This document shows positions 56,961 to 64,000 of a stretch of DNA of 64,000 nt, piece by piece (within the stretch, counting starts at the first letter, position 1; the number at the start of each line of letters is the position of its first letter). The stretch is from Drechslerella dactyloides (Eukaryota > Ascomycota > Orbiliomycetes > Orbiliales > Orbiliaceae), in NCBI GenBank assembly GCA_020064725.1, contig JAGTWJ010000008.1:682001-746000 (forward strand), read 5' to 3'. Under the pieces are notes generated by a model. That model was not told the DNA's origin. It searched no databases and worked only from the letters and a program-made list of their open reading frames with translations. The position numbers were made by a program, and so were the translations under genes.

Positions 56961-58496
56961 TCACATCCCAAAGTTCCTCAATGCATTCAGCATGTGAAGG
57001 ATCCAAGCCATTCCCATATACTTCATATGCTCCGGAGAAAGCAACCGCAAAAATACATTCGAGCGAGGTTTCGCATAAGTGTTCGAAGAACCTTCAGACT
57101 TGGCCGGCCGCCTTGTAAACGCCGGCGCGGGCACCGGCGCGTTCAAAGGAAGCATGTCCGGAATGGCGCCAGTCGGAATACTAGGGATGAGGCCGGTCGC
57201 GACACTGGCGATTTGACTCGGAATAGGAATGAGACCGGTCAGGATAAGAGGAATGAGACCAGTCGGAACCGCCTTGGTCGGGTCGAGCGAGATTTTCTGC
57301 GGTACTTTGCTAATCACATTTCCTCCCATCTCTGTAGGTGTGGCTGTCATTATTCCGTTCGTACGCGTGACTGTCAACGTTTGATACTCGGCATTTATGC
57401 CGACAGCTGTCAGTACGAGAGTCAAGGTGCGGTCTCTTTCGCCGTATTCGCCAACATCTCCATAGGTACCATCACTGGCGCCATACGTAGTATACTCATT
57501 GGGAGTTTCAGGAGCAGCGTTCGCAGCGGGGTCCGGCTGTTCGACTTCAGTGCCGTTAAATTGTACTTCGCTGCTGGCAGCCGGCTCCGTGTCTACGATG
57601 CCCACGATTTTACCAACATTCATCAAGATGCGTCCACTTTCAGGACTCGGGTCGCGCTTCGGAAAGCGAGATGCATTCAAAAGAGGTCTTCCCCCTTCGT
57701 CGGCGGGTGCATTGGCAGGACAATCCTCGGAATGCTAACCAGATGCACGGCCATTAGTACAGATGTAGGCTTTACCAGTGATTGCGACTAAATTGTCATA
57801 TCAGCACTTACAAGACCAGCCGCACACATTGCATCCTGAAGAGAAATCTGGCCAGGAGGGCCAGGAGGGCCTTGCGGGCCGTTATTCAGAGTGAAATTCG
57901 TGTCGTTCCTCTCAACTGGCCTCTGGACACAGCCGCTCGTCATGCAAGTGTATCCAGAAAGGCAGCAGCCGCCACCGAGGGATGCTGGACACTCATAGTA
58001 GCCTGCAGCGCAAGTGCTTTTGACTTCAGGAGTTCGTTGGCACTTGTAGGGGTTCAAGCAGCACACAACGCTGCTAGCATCCGTTCCCATATTCACGCAG
58101 GTATTTTCCATCGCGACACCGAGCGTAGAGATAATGTAGATCTCAGGACAACAGAGATTCTATTCCACTCGGCGAACACGTTCGTAGTGCCCAGTTAGCA
58201 CCAGCGCTACGATATCGATATGCCTGGAGAATATCCGAGTAATTAAGAAGTCTGGGTAGTTTGCAACTTACCGGGGCGCCAACGATTTCGCAAGAACGCA
58301 TTCCAGAATTGCATCGCTCGTCAGGAACATAGTTCTGAAGGTCTGAAAACCCGTCATTGCTGATACCGGCGCTGCCATGACCCTGGCTGGCTTTGCTCGT
58401 ACCGACCACTCCAGGGTACTTACTCCATGCTGCTTGCCCAAACTCCACAAGGAGGATGGGGTGGAGAAGAAGGATGATGGCTGCTCGGAAGCGCAT
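56961..58496 (-). CDS. secreted protein with GGCC cysteine module, collagen-like patch and TGLIP repeats
   Basis: Exons 58272-58496, 57812-58159 and 56961-57725, in phase, 445 aa. The signal peptide is MRFRAAIILLLHPILLVEFG. The Cys-rich part spans the first intron: RCNSGMRSCEIVGAP joins NLCCPEIYII, followed by ENTCVNMGTDASSVVCCLNP and the full module TCAAGYYECPASLGGGCCLS, then GYTCMTSGC. This module matches the ones in the gene at 37 kb. Next is a short collagen-like run (GPQGPPGPPGQ). The second half is Thr/Pro/Ala-rich with degenerate repeats (TGLIPLILTGLIPIP; TGLIPSIPTGAIP). A dibasic site (FPKRDP) is present near residue 206. The C-terminus is weakly hydrophobic, so a GPI anchor is doubtful. 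Probably extracellular or wall-associated; function unknown. Confidence 0.75.
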
Positions 58497-58545
58497 CTTT
58501 GTAGGCAGTAGCCACGATGTACTCTTACTAGTTAGAGGTGCTATG

Positions 58546-58554
58546 TTTTATATA
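58546..58554 (-). promoter_or_regulatory. candidate TATA box of the secreted-protein gene
   Basis: The minus strand reads TATATAAAA about 50 nt before the start codon at 58496, good spacing for a core promoter. Confidence 0.5.
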
Positions 58555-58724
58555 CTCTGAAGCGGGTAGAATGCTATGCGGTGATGAAGAGAAAAAGAAG
58601 CACAGGGGAGAAAGCTGAGAACGGACTGGGCTGCGGGTCGAAGTACCAGGCTAGACGGGAAAGATCTTATACGCTTTGAGAGTACGGATATACAAACGGA
58701 TACTGGAGAACTGCGGATTGATAT

Positions 58725-58760
58725 TCTAGAGCGTGCAGTTCGATCGTCTAGAGCGTGCAG
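58725..58760. promoter_or_regulatory. 14-bp direct repeat in the promoter of the secreted-protein gene
   Basis: TCTAGAGCGTGCAG occurs twice, at 58725-58738 and 58747-58760, exactly, 22 bp apart start to start. It lies about 230-265 bp upstream of the start codon at 58496 and could be a pair of factor-binding sites. The factor is unknown. Confidence 0.45.
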
Positions 58761-59466
58761 ATTGCACGCACATAACAGATCCACTCGTGAGGCTGGTTAC
58801 TAATGTAGTAATTGTGATTACTGATCCATATTCGGTAATATAGATACTGTTACCGAGCCCACAGATCTACACATCTATCTAAGAACTCATTATAGATCTG
58901 TAGATCAGACTTACTTTTTTATACTTATAACTTAGATATATAGAAAGCTGGCAATTGCCTAATTAAGACTGCCCCTGTTTAAACGTTGTGAAATAAAGGA
59001 GATCTTGAGATCTCCAGCCAGTCACTTTCAAGGTCTTTAAATACAATAATATCGACTAAAACATAACCTCGCAAAATACCACAGGTGCAAATGTATCCAT
59101 CCAAATGTAACCGCCATTAATATTAGATTAGGCCACGCATTCCCTTAACCCACCGTCCATAGAACGCCGTGTATAACGTGTAATAATAATAGAAAAATGA
59201 AAAGAAAACTGAATTAAAGGGAAAAAACGGTAAAGATAAGCATAACGATAATATGAAAAGAGAAATCGACAATATAATCTTGTTGAGACTTGTGGTCTAA
59301 TCGCGGTGAAATGGTAACGGTATCGATCTGTCAACTGCGTGTGATTATATCTTCGCAAGCGGTCGAATATTTGTCGACGGATATACATGTACGAAATATC
59401 CGTGTTCGAAAAGGTTATAAATGTCGTGCAAATATAACTGCACGCAGATTCGAAGTCCAAGTCGAA

Positions 59467-59700
59467 TCACATGATGCGGCACCCAGGCCGCATCCACTCC
59501 ATGCCCGTCAGGTCGACGTCGTGCCCCTGCCGCCTCAAGCACCTCGGGCACCTTACAAAATCCTCCTCCGTGGCCTGAACTAGCGTCTTCGTGCCGCAGT
59601 CCTTCCAGTTGTAGATGTTGCGGTTCTGCATGCATCCGGACGAGTACACAAAGTATGTGCAGCCGCAGCATCTGTTAGTGACTTGAGAAAAGTAGCACAT
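59467..59700 (-). CDS. small cysteine-rich protein, zinc-ribbon-like, unrecognised
   Basis: A 77-aa frame starting MCYFSQVTNRCCGC. It has nine cysteines, including CCGC near the start, a central SSGC and DCG, and a CPRC pair (FVRCPRCLRRQG) that resembles a zinc knuckle. Short fungal proteins opening with MC and holding spaced Cys/His are common and mostly uncharacterised. No signal peptide is visible from this start; an upstream in-frame ATG at 59739 adds a weakly hydrophobic 13 residues. Coding status is supported by cysteine spacing, not by homology. Confidence 0.5.
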   Translation of the reverse strand: MCYFSQVTNRCCGCTYFVYSSGCMQNRNIYNWKDCGTKTLVQATEEDFVRCPRCLRRQGHDVDLTGMEWMRPGCRIM

Positions 59701-62700
59701 TATATTGCTGCTTGACGTATATATATATAATTTATTCAATCGTTGAGGTCTCGTGATTGATGCTGGCTTGCAAGAGGCCCCTTGTTTCTAGGTTGATCTT
59801 GGTTGAACTTCAGAGGTGGAAGCACGTGGTAAATCGCTCGTTCCAGCGCAGATGATGTGCGGTATATTAACGCTCCCAAAAGTGAAAGTATGGCAGCCAG
59901 GCGACAACGAGAGAGATACGTATTTAGATTAGCGAACGAATAGAGAATTGAAGCTAGGTAGGAAAATCGACCGAAGATGGATTGATAATCGTCGACGAAG
60001 AAGATCTCACCAAAAGGGCATGAGCGAGTGAATGCCCTTGAGGAGATGGATAGCGGTCAAATATACGGTATGAAGATAGGCATGTATGCAAAGCGAGTGG
60101 TCTCGAATCAAAACTGTAATGTTCAATTCATGCTGTAATCGCGCGGTGATCGACTGACGATAAAGATATCCTGCCGGCTGTCGACTCCCAGGACAGGCCG
60201 TGCTCGACAAAGGGACAGGGCCGGAGATTTATACAGAGTCTGAAGCGCGACAGCGGCCCTCCCACCAGCAAAATATCTTTTGGCACTTACATAACCAAAG
60301 ACCCCTCCCGCTCAAACTAAGCAAGTAAGAAAGGTACCTACTAAAGCTAGTAAACATCAGCACCGACATGACATGCCTGGATATTCTTAGGTACCCGATA
60401 CTTCTGACCAAGCCAGAAGTGTCTCGCGGGATCCTGCTAAGCCTCAGGCCCCAAGTTCAACAATACCCGTCCGCCCAATTGGCCGGTAACTTTACGCGGC
60501 GGCTGCCGGAAAGTCGAACGCCGGTTGCGCGGTGGGGGCGGGCGAGCGGGCAGGCAGAACTCGACGCTTGCTAGGGCCCTTCTTGCCGCTAGATTCGATC
60601 AGCATATCCGCTAACGTGATCATAGTCATGATCGAAAAAGGGATTGAGACGGCAGACCGCCGTAGTGGAGAAAATTTGAGAAAAGGGGTCCCGGTCGACA
60701 TCATTGGTCGGATTGATATCCAGATTCATCAAAGGTACCGACGCCCCGCCATGGCCACCCTGCATGCATGTATGCACGCATGTGTGTATTCACCGCGATG
60801 GGGCGAACAAATGGTGCAAGTGCGGTGACGTTACCAAGACTTACAGACAGACGTAATAATGTAAATGTACGTTTACATATATACTTCCGATACGCACCAC
60901 ACAGCCCTAGCTGGCTAACCCGTCCTCGAGGACTCGCGGGACGAGTCAAGACAAAAAACCGGTCGAGCTTATTCCCAGTCCAGGGTCGGCCGGGCCAGAT
61001 GTAACCCTACGGCATGCGGCAAACATCGAATACCACAATGCAATGCGCATATTCTGCAAAGTTATAGGTCAGTAGGCTGCTTTTTCAGCTCGCACTGGTC
61101 CGCAGGCCCTGTTTTCAGATAGACGAGCAGCCTTGGAGGATTTCAGAGAGTGGGAAAAAAGCGGCAAAGCAGAAGCTCGTGCATCGTGTCGCAATTTTTC
61201 TGGAAAAAAGGCATGTATGCACGAGGTGCTTGCGCTTGTGTCTTGGGACCTCAAGTAAGTAACATGTCGGGAACAAATGCGGAGACATGAACAACCGTTT
61301 TTCTCTCGCTGAATGTTCCGACCAGTAGTATACCGCATACTGCATTAGCACACGCCCGCCTCAACGGATAGATTTCAAAAAACTACAAGACATTTCCGTC
61401 GCCCCTCCTTCATTCAAAACCTCAACAATGAAAAAAGTCGCCCGTATATGTCGCACTATCAACGCGCACGGAAGCCCGACAACCGTGTCGGATTTATAAT
61501 TAGCATCATCAGGAGTTATCACCATCCCCAAACGAGCGAACGATACTCAGGGGACTAGCCCCAAACGGGTCGATCTTTGCGAGCAATCGGAGCTTTCGAT
61601 TGGCTCCCACCAAGATCCCAACATGGCCGACCCTTGCAGGCAGTGTCGTGCCGTCGACGCGACGTGACATTTGCACGAGTCGGGAACTCTCCAGCGTGGT
61701 GCAGCATGCGGTGGAGGTAATGTAGTGTATCGTACCGTACCATACCTTACCATACCATACACACATACGATATGTACAAGGACCGTATGCACGGCGAATC
61801 CGCAGACGGGATGCCCTATAGGACCGGCCGATATAATTACTTATTACCAAATATTCGCACTCGGACTTGTATACCCATACGGTAGTCGCACATACATAGG
61901 CACCAAGCCAAGACGATACAAGCTTGTGGACCCGTATATCGTCCACACGTGCAGGCTGGGCCGCCGAGACCTACATGTATCTCGACCTGCTCGATCGATG
62001 GAAGGGGAAGAATTTTTTTTTTTCATCCGATCTATTTTTACCTTGTTGACGGGTATCCGCCCGACCGATACGTATACATGTATGTATGTAATGTACCTTA
62101 GGCTTCACCGATAAGATTTCCAATTAACTTTGATGGGATGATAGTCGAATGTGCGCGGACGCCATTCGTGATGTATGTTTTGGCCCCACATATACTTACA
62201 CCCGTCGACCGCTAGCCTCGCCGGATGTCGCCTCGGAGCCGGAAGATGGCAAAACAATCGCATCACGAGTCCTCCTTTGGCCGTGCTGAGACATATGTAT
62301 ATATACGGCTATTATTTCACCGCCGATAACGGCGTTCTTTATTATTTACGGAGTGTCCGTATGTGCATCCGTGCGTCCGTGCACAGTTCTTTAGGATTTG
62401 TAATGTCTTCCTGCAGCCTCCACTGCAAGATCTGATATTAACGTCATCATGTCCGCCATTATCCATCAGGTGTGACAAAAAGGTGAAAGGAAAGAGGAAG
62501 AGAGCGTGCGGATACAAATACAATAAACTGGCTGACTATATAACCGGGGTACCCTTCGGGTATCGTGTACGTTGAGTGATAACTCGTGAAGAACAAGAAG
62601 GAAATTTTTGAAAGGGAAAGTATAGGAAAGATATACAGTGAGAATAGAAGGAAGGGTATAACAGATATGCGCATCTAATCGGGGTTTTTCTGTGACGTTT

Positions 62701-63217
62701 TGGGGAAGGTAGTAGGGAAATTGAACGTGAAGATATGATGCAGCAGTATTGAATCATTAAATGTAAACGAAAATGATAAAAAAACACCCACTCCGTGAAA
62801 GAAATGCCAAAATATGTGTAGAAACGCCTCCTCAAAATCGTAGAGGGAATAAAGTGTCGAAAATGACAGGATGAAAGTGAAAAAATGATGGAATAAAAAT
62901 GAACTCCTCAGATCATAATGGACCGGGGAGTACAAATGTATTAATCAAAGTTACCGATGGAATTGCTCTTCAACTGTGCCAAAGAAGGGGGGGGGAAGTC
63001 TAAAGTCGCAACGTAGCAGGTCTGGAATTTTCTCTAATCCGCAGGCAGATGTCTGTCGTGAAAGGCTAAATGTCGATAGAAAAGCTCGCTGGTAAAAAAA
63101 CCGTATGGTAACTCGCTCGTGAAGGATAAATGTCGGACTTGCCGGAGTCGTGGCGGTTCTGAATTTTTGAGTCTATATACTCGGCCGTGTCATCGAATCG
63201 CGAAGGATCTTGCGAGC
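59701..63217. other. 3.5 kb region without a recognisable gene
   Basis: Only short frames are present on both strands. The plus strand is markedly purine-rich from about 62.46 to 62.93 kb. A TACCA-type microsatellite lies near 61.75 kb and a T-rich run near 62.01 kb. Confidence 0.5.
61731..61765 (+). repeat. degenerate pentanucleotide microsatellite (TACCA/TACCG)
   Basis: The stretch reads as about six to seven imperfect units of TACC[AGT] followed by ACACATAC. Confidence 0.6.
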
Positions 63218-64000
63218 TCAGCTCTTTCTTCGGAAGCCAAATTTAGCTCCAATGCTGCTACGGATCCTGGACTTGCTCGGTTTCCCTTGGTCGCTACTAA
63301 GGCTGTCAGAAGACGCTGTGTAATCGGATAGCATGTACGGGTAATAGGGTGCCAGGTCAGGGAGGGATGTCATTAGGTCAGTTGGATTGCGGGGGGAGTA
63401 TGGGGCGGGTGCGGGTGGAGCGGGAGCCGGCGCGGGCGCTGGTGCTATCGCGGGAGGGAGGGCGGTCGTGGGGGATGTTAGTGTCGCTGGCGGCGACGAT
63501 ACGGGCACTTGAGGTGAGTAGGTTTTTAATGGTGGTAGTTCCACTGTGCTTCGGGGTGAGGAACGTGATGTGCTGGATAGGTTTGCTGAAGGTGGTGGTG
63601 AAGCTGGCAGTTGTGGAGAATAAGATTTCAGAGGTGGCAGGGATGAGGTGCTGAGCTTTGATAGATGTACGGGAGGTGGTCTAGATACCGGTTTCGTTTC
63701 ATGCAAAGAGCCCACGTCGACACCGCTATCGCGGCCTGACCGTGGCTCGATCTCTTCTCCACCTGTGCTGCTACCATCCCCGCTTCGTCGCTTGAAGAAA
63801 CCGTTGAGGTTCTTGAGGATAATGTTGTCGTACGGCGCTTCTCCGTCGCAGCAGACCAGGTCCGTGAACTGGGCCTTCGCCATCATGGTGTAGCCGATCT
63901 TCATCCACCAGCCTCGGACGCTGTTCTCGACGGCCTCGGCTTCGGCTATCCTGTTTAACCGGCGGAGCAGACGGGCTTGGTGCGCTTTCGCGTAGATGCT
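63218..64000 (-). CDS. proline-rich hypothetical protein, 5' end beyond the window
   Basis: The frame is open from the window edge to the stop at 63218, about 260 residues, with its start outside. The N-terminal visible part is helical and charged (AKAHQARLLRRLNRIAEAEA; GWWMKIGYTMMAKAQFTD; DNIILKNLNGFFKRRSG). The remainder is disordered, rich in Pro, Ser and Ala, with a repeated LPPLKSYSPQLP / LPPLKTYSPQVP motif and a PAPAPAPAP run. The end is basic (KSRIRSSIGAKFGFRRKS). No membrane segment. The family is not recognised. Confidence 0.65.
   Translation of the reverse strand, partial: SIYAKAHQARLLRRLNRIAEAEAVENSVRGWWMKIGYTMMAKAQFTDLVCCDGEAPYDNIILKNLNGFFKRRSGDGSSTGGEEIEPRSGRDSGVDVGSLHETKPVSRPPPVHLSKLSTSSLPPLKSYSPQLPASPPPSANLSSTSRSSPRSTVELPPLKTYSPQVPVSSPPATLTSPTTALPPAIAPAPAPAPAPPAPAPYSPRNPTDLMTSLPDLAPYYPYMLSDYTASSDSLSSDQGKPSKSRIRSSIGAKFGFRRKS

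Larger units (their letters stand above)
58497..59466. other. intergenic, AT-rich at the distal end
   Basis: The first about 300 bp form the promoter of the secreted-protein gene. From about 58.8 to 59.3 kb the sequence is AT-rich without a gene, leading into the 3' region of the small gene at 59467. Confidence 0.5.

Noticed and set aside
62675..62935. Phe/Ser-rich 86-codon minus-strand frame
   Set aside because: It simply reflects the pyrimidine-rich strand; no coding features.
1..64000. tRNA, rRNA, CRISPR or telomeric repeats
   Set aside because: None was recognised by eye. A tRNA scan was not possible, so absence is not proven.

Overview
The window looks like nuclear DNA of a filamentous ascomycete (Pezizomycotina). 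Genes are split by short introns of about 50-110 nt (a few longer) with GTANGT-type donors and YAG acceptors. Protein families typical of this group are present: a DUF7514 protein, a TmpA-like membrane flavoprotein, a UstYa/DUF3328 oxidase, a DHA1 transporter, Kex2-type secreted proteins and a GFA-domain protein. I saw no bacterial operons, no CRISPR array, no rRNA and no tRNA that I could support.

Layout. 0.7-10.3 kb: four minus-strand genes, namely a short-chain dehydrogenase/reductase, a proline iminopeptidase (ten exons), a protein with an MIT-like N-terminus and Pro/Gln-rich linker, and an unrecognised basic protein. 10.3-14.7 kb: no gene, but an imperfect inverted repeat. 14.7-18.6 kb: a mitochondrial DUF1279/FAM210-like protein and a TmpA-like oxidoreductase. 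18.6-26.8 kb: an 8 kb gene-poor stretch. 26.8-31.2 kb: one secreted protein followed by AT-rich DNA with small repeats. 31.2-39.8 kb: a DUF7514 protein, a decayed small gene, two cysteine-rich secreted proteins and a GFA-domain protein. 42-49 kb: DHA1 transporter, UstYa-like oxidase, TRAPPC2L/Tca17-like protein and branched-chain aminotransferase. 50.6-58.5 kb: a basic coiled-coil protein, an OTU-domain protease, a drug/metabolite-type transporter and a second secreted protein with the same cysteine module as the one at 37 kb. 59.5-64 kb: a small Cys-rich protein, a 3.5 kb empty stretch and a 5'-truncated proline-rich gene at the edge.

Housekeeping genes (TRAPP subunit, aminotransferase, OTU protease, DUF1279 protein) are mixed with accessory secreted and secondary-metabolism-like genes. 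The most interesting points are: the UstYa-like oxidase beside a DHA1 transporter with no visible precursor or core enzyme; a five-cysteine GGCC module shared by two secreted genes 20 kb apart; the TmpA-like fusion; 15-nt microexons in two genes; and a dispersed short repeat beginning TTGTCTCGT with a compact terminal-inverted-repeat copy at 28.1 kb.

Exon boundaries were assigned by hand from splice consensus, reading phase and family conservation. They are internally phase-consistent unless stated otherwise. No database search was run.
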